Shown here in pieces: positions 46,180 to 56,963 of a stretch of DNA of 64,000 nucleotides (its first letter is position 1; every line of letters begins with the position of its first letter). The translations under genes were made by a program, and so were the position numbers. The notes beneath the pieces were generated by a model, which saw only the letters and a list, made by a program, of their open reading frames with translations, was not told where the DNA came from and did not search any database. Origin of the DNA: Lotus japonicus (Eukaryota; Streptophyta; Magnoliopsida; Fabales; Fabaceae); assembly GCF_012489685.1 (NCBI RefSeq), contig NC_080046.1, forward strand, positions 65,177,984-65,241,983, written 5' to 3'.

Positions 46180-46800
46180 TCCGTGTTTATCCTCTCCGGC
46201 CGGGTTCATCCACCGCTTGGTGTCACAGTGAACGAACGAATACGATGTGGTGGTGGTGGAGATACGCCAGTCCCCGCAGGATCTGGCTCGCCACGTCCTC
46301 TCCAGAGACCCGCATCCATGAACTCCAGTAGATCCTGGATTTTCGCGTTGCCGTCGTCGACGTCCCTCAGGATCATGATCTTATGGTCGGTCTGTCTCCG
46401 CGTAGACTCGGCTGGTGGCAGATCTAAGATCTAGTTGGCAGATCTATCATGTATATAAGAGGAATGGTTGGAGTTGCGGTAGACCCACCTTTTTCTTTAA
46501 GGTAACAGTTTTTACCGCGTATCTCTCTAAAACCTCTACTTCAGTTCGATGTTGAATGTCAGATTTATCATTGGTGGTTCAATAAATATTCTTATTTCAA
46601 TACGAGGAACTTATGATGAATCTTATAATTTCTGCCGCTTCTGTTGTTGCTGCGGGGTTGGGTTCGGCTTGCTACTATTAGACCTGGGGTTGGTCAAGGC
46701 ACTGGTGCAGGTCAAGCAGTAGAATGAATTGCGCGACAACCAGAGGTGGAGGGAAAAATACGAGGTACTATATGCTTTTTTATATAGATCTGTGGAGGTG
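46180..46800 (+). pseudogene. Coding relic of an unrecognised gene
   Basis: GC-rich, codon-like sequence. From ATG at 46245 it reads MWWWWRYASPRRIWLATSSP and ETRIHELQ, then a TAG, then ILDFRVAVVDVPQDHDLMVG. A later piece has a hydrophobic helix (LIISAASVVAAGLGSACYY, ~46620-46680) and, in another frame, NELRDNQRWREKYE before a donor-like GAG|GTACTA at ~46763. In-frame stops and a frame change show it is broken. Leader, TATATA and exon pieces suggest it was once a gene on the plus strand. Confidence 0.45.
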
Positions 46801-46832
46801 CGTTTGCTTGAATAGGTCACTTTTTTATCAAT

Positions 46833-47265
46833 TGGTCACTGTTTGCTTGAATTGATTTTTTAGCTCTATTATTCAAGCAAACCGCATGACCATAAAAAAG
46901 AACCTGATGAGGCTTCAATTGATCACTGTTTGCTTGAATTGATTTATAAACTATTATTCAATCAAACAGCATGATGATAAAAAAAAAACCTGATGAGGCT
47001 TCATTTGGTCACTGTTTGCTTGAATTGATTTATAAACTCTAATATTCAATCAAACAGCATGATGATAAAAAAGCACCTGATGAGAATTCATTTGGTCACT
47101 GTTTACTTGAATTGATTTATAAACTCTAATATTCAATCAAACAACATGATGATAAAAAGGACCCTAACGAGTCATCAATTGGTCACTGTTTGCTTGATTT
47201 GCTTTATGAAAAACAGTGTTGAGTCTAACCACATGATGATATGTATTAAGGATAAGGAATGAACA
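46833..47265 (+). repeat. ~87-bp minisatellite, about five copies
   Basis: GGTCACTGTTTGCTTGAATTG recurs (with changes) at 46833, 46921, 47007, 47094 and 47181, i.e. every 86-88 bp. Each unit also has a CATGATGATAAAAA(A)GNACC segment, which continues in decayed form to ~47410. Confidence 0.85.
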
Positions 47266-47506
47266 TGATTGATTACATGAACTAGAAACAGGGTTTAGTC
47301 TATATCAGCATGATGATAAAAAGGAACCTGATGGGTCTTTAAACAAGCAAGAACATGAAATTTTAAGATAAACAGTCTTGAGTCTAACATCATGATGATA
47401 TCTCTAAACACAGCAGAACATGAACTAGTCTTTTAAGAAAAACAGTCTTCAGTTTAGTTTACTAACAGCATCAAGATCATTTATATTTTCAGGAATAATT
47501 TGTTGG

Positions 47507-48670
47507 ATCTCCTAGGTACAACACATTTGTACCCAGGATCATAGGATCATCGTATCTGGGGTCCATCCTTGTCTTAATCTGCTTGAATATGTCAAAGTTG
47601 GAGTAGTTCCTTATTCCCCTGAGTAGGGGAAACAAGGCAAGCCCTATCAGCATCTCGTCCCACGCAAAAGAGTCGTACCCAGCTGAGGTGAATACCACGA
47701 TGTCTCCGCGTTTCGGATCAGGGCTCTGATTTTCGGCTTCTTTGAAAAAATTAGCAGAGAAGCAGCAGTTCATAATTACTGTGAGGCAACTTCCGACTGT
47801 GACTCTTTTCAGGATGTTTGACCAGTAGATGTCTAGCCATATATAGAAAAGTTACAATTACTGTAAATGTAATAGTTATAATTGTAAAAGTAAATCTCTA
47901 GCAATATATCGAATTGTTATAATTACTGTAAATGAAATAGTTATAATTGTAATAGTAAATGTCTTGCAATATATAGAATAGTTATAATTACTGTAAATGA
48001 AATAGTTATTATTGTAAAATATCTGTAAATGAAATAGTTTTTTACCTGTTATGTATTTATCATCTGAGGTGTATATAGCTGGAATTGTGCAGTCTCCCTT
48101 CTTTCCATCATGCCCATGACCATTTAGCTATATGCACCTCAGATGATAAATACATAACAGGTAAAAAACTATTTCATTTACAAATATTTTACAATAATAA
48201 CTATTTCATTTACAGTAATTATAACTATTCTATATATTATAAGACATTTACTATTACAATTATAACTATTTCATTTACAGTAATTGTAACAATTCTATAT
48301 ATTGCTAGAGATTTACTTTTACAATTATAACTATTACATTTACAGTAATTGTAACTTTTCTATATATGGCTAGACATCTACTGGTCAAACATCCTGAAAA
48401 GAGTCCAGTCGAAAGCTGCTTCACAGCAATTATCAACGGCGGCTTCTCTGCTAATTTTTTCAAAGAAGCCGAAAATCAGAGCCCTGATCCGAAGCGCGGA
48501 GACATCGTGGTATTCAGCTGGGTACGACTCTTTTGCGTGGGACGGGATGTTGATGGGGCTTGCCTTGTTTCCCCTACTCAGAGGGAACAAGGAACTACTC
48601 CAACTTTGACCTATTCAAGCAGATTAAGACAAGGATGGACCCCAGATACGATGATCGTACCTAGGAGCTA
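47507..48670. repeat. Long inverted repeat with coding-like arms
   Basis: Left arm 47507-48080, 45-nt spacer 48081-48125, right arm 48126-48670. The arm next to the spacer starts AGCTATATGCACCTCAGATG and ends at GTACCTAGGAG. Arms differ by some substitutions and a ~25-bp deletion in the right arm. Each arm contains ~64-bp A/T-rich tandem units (AATTACTGTAAATGAAATAG) and ~280 bp of coding-like sequence. The left arm on the minus strand is open for 94 codons from 47773 (EAENQSPDPKRGDIVVF, SAGYDSFAWDEMLIGLALFP, FDIFKQIKTRMDPRYDDP); the right arm on the plus strand carries the same protein with frameshifts. Family unknown. A transcript through it would fold into a hairpin of over 500 bp. Confidence 0.88.
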
Positions 48671-48689
48671 CTATGCATCATCATCCTAG

Positions 48690-49055
48690 ATGAGCGAAAC
48701 TATGAAAAAAGGGAGTAAAAAAATAACCTAGCACCCTTTGTACCTAAGAAAATAATTTTAGGTTAGTCATCTAAGAGATAGATATTAAGTTGGCTTGATA
48801 TCACATTTCCAAAGTGCTTAACATTTTTGTTGTTATTAAATCCAAACTTGTCTTGTCAGAGTTGACAATCAATTGCTTTTTTCTTATTAGTCACTACAAA
48901 TACACAGATGTAGGCAATCGAACACCAGAACAAATTAAACATATACTGCCATCTAGATGCCAGATGTCAGAATGATAACATGCATGAACAGGATACAACA
49001 CAAACAATATCTTGAAAAATTACACAGCTCCACCAGGTCAAAAGAATGTAGTTAC
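48690..49055. other. Gap between inverted repeat and DUF707 remnant
   Basis: No exon seen. The terminal DUF707 exons expected here on the minus strand are absent. Confidence 0.5.
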
Positions 49056-51397
49056 CCAGTGCATGGAGGCCCTTCACTTGCATCCGAACATCTTGTATTG
49101 CCCCTGTGCTCATAGACTCTTCTGCATTGATGAAAACATCCAGTGTAAGTATGATCAGCACTTACTAGTTAGTGCATATAGATGGTCTCTAACAATGTCA
49201 ATAAGTTACCTATGAACTTTCTTGCTTCTAGCTCGGACTGTGATTCTATGATGTATCTCAGTTGAATTTGGATCAAGAGCTGGTTGGGATATCTCCAAAC
49301 CTTCTTCCTTTATAATTTTAATGTATCTGCAAAATCAGAAGTTTATATTAATTCCTTCATTCCACCACCATCTCAGACAGGAAGGATTTCTTAGCAATCT
49401 AATGTTAACAATCGAACAAGGATAATAGATCTTGCAACACAAGTATATTGAAGAGGGAGAAAATTCAAAGTCAATCTTCATTCAGCTTTCAAATTTTAAA
49501 ATGAGGGTAAAAATCTATCACATGAAATTGGATTAAAAAAATTGTTACATTTGTACCAGCATTGCAGGTCCATTCTAGTATAAAATGGTAACCATTCAAA
49601 GTGGAAGCAGACTGCACACAAATATCAAAATACCACTGCGAAGAGCAACAAAAGCATCACTCATACCTTGATGGAGAAAAATGCTGCACTCCTAAATCCT
49701 CATCCCACATAAAGATATAATCATAAATAGAAACTATATCTGGATGAATAAATCTTTTTGCAAACCACCTGAGAAAGAATTCACGAATTAATATCTCAGT
49801 TTAGAAAATTAAAATATATCTGCCTAGAGTCTCAACTGTTAGAATCGGGGTGTTTAGTTTTATCAAATATAGGTCGAATGGTTAAGTTTTTTACACTTTC
49901 CTTGGAAACTACCATCATTATGTAATCCATTATGAGTTGGAGAATGACCATGCATATATGTTTATTGAGTCTCAATTGGGAAATGCATAGCAACCTAGAG
50001 CCCATGTTGGATGGAAAATAAGGATACTTTTACATTATATGACCAGAATACACTCTTCACTCTTTAACTCTACCGCAGTTATAGAGTATTCTCAGAGTGC
50101 ATATTTACCATGACACCACATCACATTGTGAGAAAATTCTTGAAGTTGCAATTGCTTACACGATATCTATTAAATTATTGGTATTCTAAATCCTAGTATG
50201 AATATAATTAATTTCTACAACAACATAATGGACACATATTGAGCAATCCAGGGTCAAGCAGTGGTAGTGTGGTACATTCCCCAATTCATCATCTAACTAG
50301 AGGATTCCCATGGCAAAAGGCATTAGTATTACCTAATACTTTTTCAATTTGAATGACGGAAAGAGGATTAATAAATTAAGAAAAAAAATTAAGACTTTGA
50401 TTTAAATAAGTTGACAAAAGGTAACGTGTTTACCCAATTTTCAACGTGTCTAATTCGTCTAACTGGCTCATGCTGACATCTTGATTTTCAAAAGAAAAAA
50501 AAACTTGACATAAATGAAGACATAGTTTGCCCCATTTACACTTATAGTTTCTTCAGAATAATTAAAGAATCTCCCTACATGGGACATATGATTCACAATA
50601 CAGGGTTTTCAGATGTGATCAGTCTTGTACTTACCACTTTGTTTGATTCTGAGCAACAATATGTGTGGCCTTGCTACTCCAGCCAAGATTCAACCATTCA
50701 TCCACATTGCCATCATAATGGAACAAAATTATAGTAAAATTTGCTGAAAGGAACTGAAAAAAATGAAAAATAATAAGAAATGCGGATTCAAATAATTTTG
50801 ATAATCTAAGCAATCATCACTAATACCTTTTGCACCATGATATCGACATTACACTTTTGTTTAATACGAATTGGAACTGCCAGCAAGTTACGATTCGAGT
50901 AAACACTAGTCTGCAATATCATAATCACCATCAAGCAATCATTATATTTGTCAGCTCAGGTAAAACAATAGCTTTCAGTATAATTAGAATATAGAAGAGT
51001 AATAACAAAAAATGCTCACCTTCGACCTTGAATTACTTCTCAACCATAATGGCCTTAGCTCAAGATTTGAACTAGCATGTATTTTACCTTGCGGCAAGCC
51101 TCTCAACATCCTAGAAGATGCAGGATATGCATGAAGAGGCAGAAAAAGTACTAACTTGAAGGAAAAGTATATCCAAGATACAATATCACATTACTACAAG
51201 GATTGTAAAACAGCCAAACCAATTCCAAATTTCAAAAGAAACTATTTCCATCACTTGCTATAACCGGCATGAACTTTGTTTGTAACACATCAAAGATTAA
51301 AACTGGAAAATGAAGAATCAGAAAGCTAGTTGGGCAAGTAAACTGATATTGAAGTTTTTACCTTTGTCTCTCCCCAGAAACTCCATTGTCTGTCAAT
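49056..51397 (-). pseudogene. DUF707 family gene, truncated at its 3' end and probably at its 5' end
   Basis: Seven exons in phase: 51362-51397, 51020-51110, 50827-50910, 50635-50753, 49667-49768, 49210-49326 and 49056-49121 (615 nt, ~205 aa). Signatures of the plant DUF707 (glycosyltransferase-like, single-pass Golgi) family: FTIILFHYDGNVDEW, QTKWWFAKRFIHPDI, YDYIFMWDEDLGV, ISQPALDPNSTEIHHRITVR and RCSDASEGPPCTG. The last exon ends with a good donor (CACTGG|GTAAC), but the exons for the usual FVEGMAPVFSR...NDLVHGWGMD region are not in the 350 bp before the inverted repeat or beyond it. The first exon found starts in mid-codon, and its upstream neighbours would lie where serpin sequence begins. 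Splice sites and frame inside are intact, so the truncation is recent. Confidence 0.85.
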
Positions 51398-51519
51398 CTG
51401 ATTGTGGCATATGATAAACAAAAAAGGAAAAGAAAATAAATTAGCACAAGAATACAATGCATCATTTAATTGTAGAGAAATGATAGCAACGCACTCTTGT
51501 AAACACATTCTTCAACACA

Positions 51520-52168
51520 CTTTGCCAGCACTCCTCTTAATGGTAAGGGAGGAAAGATTCCCTTCATGAAAACCAAGAACAAGGCTGAGCAATTTATTAG
51601 GGCTTTTGATGGTTTTAAAGTGCTCCGTCTTTCTTATAAACAAGGTAGAGATCAAACACGCCGATTCTCCATGTACATTTTTCTTCCAGATGCAAAAGAT
51701 GGATTGTCAACTTTAATTCAAAACTTGGCTTCAGAGTCTGGTTTCTTGGAACAAACCTTTCCTCGCCGAAAACTTCCAGTAGGTCACTTCATGATTCCAA
51801 AATTCAAGATTTCTTATAGTGTTAAAGCTGCTGATGTGCTCAAGGAGCTTGGAGTTGTTTCACCTTTCTCTCCACAGGATGCCGATTTTTCAAAAATGCT
51901 GGAGGCCTCGGGTAAATTACACGTGGAAACCATATTTCACAAAGCATTCATTGAGGTAAATGAACAAGGGACTGAAGCTGCAGCGGCCACTTTGGTGCGT
52001 GGGGCACGAATGTGCCGTTCTCAAATTCCAGCTGGTATAGACTTTGTAGCTAACCACCCTTTCCTCTTCTTGATCAGAGAAGATTTCACCGGAACAGTCC
52101 TCTTCATTGGACAAGTGCTCAATCCTCTTGATGGAGCAGACCCCCCGGTTAGCTATCTCAATATCTGA
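51520..52168 (+). pseudogene. Serpin, C-terminal half only
   Basis: The open frame encodes ~200+ residues matching the second half of plant LR/ZX-type serpins: FIRAFDGFKVLRLSYKQGRD, MYIFLPDAKDGL, a VLKELGVVSPF segment, the hinge EVNEQGTEAAAAT and the C-terminal block DFVANHPFLFLIREDFTGTV, LFIGQVLNPLDG. Plant serpins are ~390 aa, with the N-terminal half on a separate exon; that half is not found upstream, where DUF707 exons occupy the other strand. Upstream of ATG 51566 the homology continues (LLNGKGGKIPF-like) to ~51510, where a stop occurs. The reactive loop lacks the usual Leu-Arg and instead has ATLVRGARMCRSQIP. Without strands from the N-terminal half it cannot be an inhibitor. Confidence 0.8.
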
Positions 52169-52262
52169 TTGCATTTTTTGCTTACGACTGTTCAATATTT
52201 TCTTTACAATGCTTGGAATAGTTTCAAACTGTGGAAGGACTAATTATAATAGCTTCTGTGGA

Positions 52263-52297
<35 letters not shown>

Positions 52298-53137
52298 GCA
52301 GTGTTTCAGTTTGTTCTTTTAAAGCTATTTTATTAAACCAATCTTGTTTAGCAGCAGCTTTATAGTGTTCTGCTCATTTCTACTTTTTTTTATTGTGAGT
52401 GTTACGGTTGATAGACGTTTCTGAATTGTCACTATATCTATTTGGAATAAACATGTTCTTTTTCTATTTCTTGTTTTACTTTTAATTACATAAGGCTAAG
52501 AATGATGTTTGTGGGGTTAGTATGATGATGGTTTTACTGCATTTTGTATCATGAACTTTCCTGTTTGAAACTTTTTTTTCTCAGTCATGTTACATCTTTT
52601 TCCTTCCTATTGTGTTGGTGCTTGACTTATAATCTGTGGCTAGTATGTGTGGTTACTGGTTAGTATGATGTTGGTTTTGCATCTCAAGCAAACCCTCAAT
52701 GCCACTCATGGGCTTTACTGCATTTTATTAAAATGTTTGAATCATTTTTTCTCTCTGTCATGTTGCATCTTTTTCCTTCCTGTTGTGATGGGGCTTGGCT
52801 TCTAATCTGTGGCATGTCCTTTTTCCTTTTTATTTTCAGTCGTACATGGATGATGATAAGCCAGTGGTTCCAAAAAAGAGGAAGATGTCAAGTAAAATAT
52901 GATTCAGATGGCGATGATGGAGGAGAAATATTAGTGGGTTGAATTAATCTTGTGATAGGACAAAATTTTAAATTCCAAGTACTCTGTAGGTTGGTATAAC
53001 TTATGCAATGTATTATTTTGGATGCCATTAAATTATTGGTACTTTGTTGGTCCATATATCTTATGCAATATATTATTTTGGATGCCCTTAAATTGTTCGT
53101 AGATTTCTTTTTATTACACGAGATTGGGGTTGAGAAG
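52169..53137. other. Serpin 3' flank with a diverged direct repeat
   Basis: A ~100-bp unit (CATGTTACATCTTTTTCCTTCC, TAATCTGTGGC) at ~52585-52650 recurs at ~52757-52820. An exon-like piece at 52840-52900 (acceptor TTTTCAG, then SYMDDDKPVVPKKRKMSSKI and TGA) has a nuclear-localisation-like PKKRK but no partner exon. A decayed 60-bp repeat lies at 52970-53100. Confidence 0.45.
52264..52296 (+). repeat. (TTG)11 microsatellite
   Basis: Eleven perfect TTG units in the serpin 3' flank. Confidence 0.95.
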
Positions 53138-53562
53138 TATTAGAAATTGGGAGGCCTATACTCAACCACAAAAGCTAGCTCAAGAGTTGAGGTTTGCACT
53201 ACCCTTATAAAGCTTATCTTGGCTCTATCTCTAGCCAATGTGGGACTTCTAACACACCCCCTCAAGAGTTGAGGTTTGCACTACCCTTATAAAGCTTATC
53301 TTGGCTCTATCTCTAGCCAATGTGGGACTTCTAACACACCCCCTCACGTCCAGGATTGAACAGACTGGAACGTGGGATTAACAACGGGTGGCCCAATAAT
53401 GGGAGGTCTCCACAACAAATGGATCTAGGATAGGCTCTGATACCATATTAGAAATTGGGAGGCCTATACTCAACCACAAAAGCTAGCTCAAGAGTTGAGG
53501 TTTGCACTACCCTTATAAAGCTTATCTTGGCTCTATCTCTAGCCAATGTGGGACTTATAACA
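53138..53562 (-). mobile_element. TRIM retrotransposon with internal 82-bp tandem duplication
   Basis: Two 117-bp LTRs (53138-53254 and 53446-53562), minus orientation, TGTTA(G/T)AA...TTCTAATA. The primer-binding site (complement GGCTCTGATACCA) is at 53433-53445 and the polypurine tract appears as ACCCCCTCA near 53340. Perfect 5-bp duplication AGAAG at 53133-53137 and 53563-53567. An exact 82-bp tandem copy of part of the LTR plus polypurine tract (53179-53260 / 53261-53342) sits between LTR and internal region, with CTCA at all three junctions. Confidence 0.9.
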
Positions 53563-53567
53563 AGAAG

Positions 53568-54298
53568 TTTACAAAATTTGTTTCCAGTTTCCCCATTTTC
53601 ACCGAAATATCCAATCCATTCAAATAGTAGTATCCTCCATCCAAATACAAATACGTAATGTTTATTTATTTATTTTAATTTTCTAATAAAAAAGATACAA
53701 ATTTGTCAAATTGGTACATTTTCTAAAAGACGAATTACTAATTTGTATGTTATGGCAATAGTGGTTTGTGAAGCAATTGGATGTAGATTTGTGCATTTCC
53801 TAGAAGCATGTAGTTTCAACATGGTTCCAAATTCATGTAGTTTTAGCTTCTACTCAAATGTGTTTTGGAGTATGTGGTGCATAGCATAGCTCAAAACTCA
53901 AGTGAGAAATATTTTTGGTACATGTTAAAAAACATATTATTATTATTATTATTTATGAGGAGAGATCTATTGATTCAAGTAAGTTAAAAATCTTATGCCA
54001 TGTCCCTTAATGTTATAAAGAACTAACGGTTGGGATAGTGACAGATCCAAAATTTTTATGTAGTGAGGACAATATATACTACATCGCTTACATCAATGCA
54101 CTAGGTGGCTAAACTTTCATTATTTTTTCAATGCTCCACAAACATGCTCTAAGTGGCTAGACTTCTCCGAACAAATCTTCTCGATACACATCGCTTAAGA
54201 TCAAACCTTTAACTAGAAGTTTTAGTGTAAACTAAATACAAACAAGTGTTTGTATATGAAGGAAAGGAGTCGTGTCCGTGACAAACAAAGTTGGAAAA
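53568..54298. other. Upstream region of the quinone oxidoreductase
   Basis: AT-rich with a (TTA)n run at ~53935-53952. Promoter of the downstream gene presumed in the last 200 bp; no clear core element. Confidence 0.45.
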
Positions 54299-56963
54299 AT
54301 GAAGGCTGTAGTGATAACCACACCGGGAGGCCCCCAAGTGCTGCAGCTCCAAGACGTGGAAGACCCCCACCTCGGCGACGGCGAAGTCCTTATCAGAGTC
54401 CACGCCACCGCCCTTAACAGAGCCGATACCCTTCAAAGGAAAGGCGCTTACCCTCCCCCTAAAGGTGCAAGCTCCTACCCAGGTCTTGAGTGCTCCGGCA
54501 CCGTTGAATCCATCGGCAAACACGTTTCCCGGTGGAAAATCGGCGATCAGGTTCATAACTCATTTCATAGTTTAGGATTTTTCAACTATTATTGCTCATT
54601 CATTTACAGAGATTTTCATTCATGTTTATAGGTTTGTGCTCTTCTTGCTGGAGGTGGATATGCTGAGAAAGTTGCTGTTCCTCAGGAACAGATTCTTCCG
54701 GTTCCGCCTGGGGTTTCTTTGACGGATGCAGCTAGTTTCCCTGAGGTTGCATGCACTGTGTGGTCTACTATTTTCATGATGAGTCGCCTCACTCAAGGAG
54801 AAACCTTGTTGGTTAGTCATAAATCATAATCATGTCAATCATCAATTTGATTGGTAATAACTAATGATTCTAGCTTAGTTAGTGAAATGTTAACTTTATT
54901 GTTCCAACTCAGATTCATGGAGGTTCCAGTGGAATTGGTACATTTGCAATTCAGATTGCCAAGTATCGCGGAGCAAGAGTATTTGTCACTGCAGGTTGTT
55001 TAGTCTGCTTTTTCAATTTCATGTTATTGAACTATAGTCAATTTCTATGTATAAATATATAGATAGATGTGGAGATTAGCTCTCTGCTGTGTTATCCAGT
55101 GAACCTGACATGTTTCCAAGTAGTTATTAGTTATTGCCAAAATTTGATTCTAGATATCACTTAGCAGGTAGTGAGGAGAAACTAGCTTTTTGTAAAGGTA
55201 TAGGAGCTGATGTGGGTATCAACTACAAAACTGAGGACTTTGTTGCGAGGGTAAAGGAAGAAACTGGTGGTCAAGGTATTACCTCTAAAAGGCATGTTGT
55301 GATTTCCTAGCATTCCTCAATGTTAAATACCTACATATATAGTATTTGTACCCTTTGATGTTTGTGTTTTTACTGGTTGTATTGAGAAGCACGATGTATG
55401 TTGTAATTGATGTGCGGTGGCAGGTGTTGATGTTATTCTTGATTGTATGGGAGCATCCTACTATAAAAGAAATCTTGATAGCTTAAACTTTGATGGAAGG
55501 CTTTTTATTATTGGCTTTCAAGGGGGGACTTCTACCGAAGTAGATCTCCGGCCTTTAGTTGCCAAGCGTCTTACTGTACAAGGTATTACAAATTTTAGAT
55601 TATATTCTTTTCTAATAGATGACCCTGTTTGAGTTAGTTTCTTCAGTATTTGTCTGTGGTCTGTATAAGTGAAAACATGGTTTTGACATCTTGTATGTTG
55701 GACGATGAAGAAATTAAAGTAAATAGCCAGTCACTTTAAAAACTATAAAAATACAAAGCAATTTATGAAATTTCTCTTAATTTTGGGTAGATGGGAGAAG
55801 ATGGGAGAAGAATGAGACACTTAAATATAGTCTAATGACTTCACATATGAATTCTGCTTGTGCTTTATCTGATAGGAACTCAGAAATTGAAGTGGAAAAG
55901 TGATTGTAATAATAAAAAATTGAAATGTTTTATTGAAACTGATTTGAAAATGGACAATAGAATTCTAGGCAAGCGTTTCCTCTTCCTTGTTTCACACAAA
56001 TGAAGAACTTTAGTGAAGAACACACCAGAGAGCACGTTTTGAAGCAAGTACTAATCGTTTCATACTGTTTTATTGAAACTGAATAAAAAGGGGACTATGA
56101 AGGACCAAATAATGAAACAAGTAGTAATCAAACATACCAAAGAACATTTCAAACAATTGAACCACTAGCCAAAAGTGGTCACAACTAGACCAGAGGGGGA
56201 AGCTCCTCCGGCAACAACGCTCAGAGCGAAGACCGATCAGCAGTCTCTGATACAAATTGTGGTGTCACTGTCACCTTGGACACCTGACGACAAGACAAAA
56301 CAGGGTTACCCTCCCTGGTAGCGTCTGAACAGTTTCCTGGACTAGAGTGTTCTTGTACCAACTTAAACATGAATAATACATATTTTATATACATTTACGA
56401 AAGTAATTTTTACACTATTTTTATAAAAGCTGATAGAACCAATTCCTTAATACTAGGGATTAAGATCAGCTCTAAGACTCTAACCAAGGAAACTAGGATA
56501 AAATCATAAGAATTTCTAAACACTCTTCTTTCACCAAAAGCTATCAAATTAATAAATGCCCTTTTCTATTTCCCCTATTTATCTAACTAGTCTCTTCTAA
56601 GTTCTAATTACTAACTAATGGATTAACTACTAACAGTTGTCCTTATTCTGTGTTTTTCCATTATTGGAATGTGAGCTCTTTCCTGTGTGGTATATGGTCG
56701 ATTTGTAGGATCTAACTGTAGTTTAATACAACATTTGTGAACATCGAATTTGTGTGGCCTGTGCAGGGGCTGGCTTGCGTAACAGAAGTATTGAAAATAA
56801 AGCTGTGATAGTTACTGAAGTGGAGAAGAACGTTTGGCCTGCAATTGCAGAAGGAAAGGTTAAGCCTGTGATCTACAAATCTTTCCCACTTTCTGAAGCA
56901 GCTGAGGCTCACCAGCTTATGGAAAGCAGCCATCATATTGGGAAGATATTGCTTTTGACATGA
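54299..56963 (+). CDS. Quinone oxidoreductase, PIG3-type (zinc-free MDR family)
   Basis: Six exons: 54299-54550, 54632-54811, 54913-54994, 55168-55275, 55424-55582 and 56767-56963. Sum 978 nt, 325 aa, all phases consistent. N-terminal GroES-like domain (MKAVVITTPGGPQVLQLQDV, ALNRADTLQRKGAYPPP, PGLECSGTVESIG). The Rossmann motif IHGGSSGIGTFAIQIAK binds NADPH. Then VDVILDCMGASYYKRNLDSL and the C-terminal KPVIYKSFPLSEAAEAH. The PIG3/TP53I3 subgroup reduces quinones with NADPH by one-electron transfer; the plant role is probably redox detoxification in the cytosol. The start is the ATG at 54299, because upstream GTG codons are not starters. Intron 5 (1184 bp) holds retroelement-like debris. Confidence 0.92.
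55900..56400 (-). mobile_element. Possible LTR-retroelement remnant in intron 5
   Basis: The minus strand reads AATTTGTATCAGAGACTGCTGA near 56255-56240, resembling the tRNA-Met primer-binding site that follows plant LTRs, and GTTTTATTGAAACTGA occurs twice (~55927 and ~56068) in direct repeat. No LTR pair could be drawn. Confidence 0.3.

Noticed and set aside
46839..47410. CRISPR-like array (regular ~87-bp spacing)
   Set aside because: Plant nuclear context; the whole unit is repeated, with no unique spacers. It is a minisatellite.
53138..53562. Cassandra-type TRIM with 5S rRNA promoter
   Set aside because: The LTR shows no 5S-like A/IE/C-box sequence; it is a different TRIM family.
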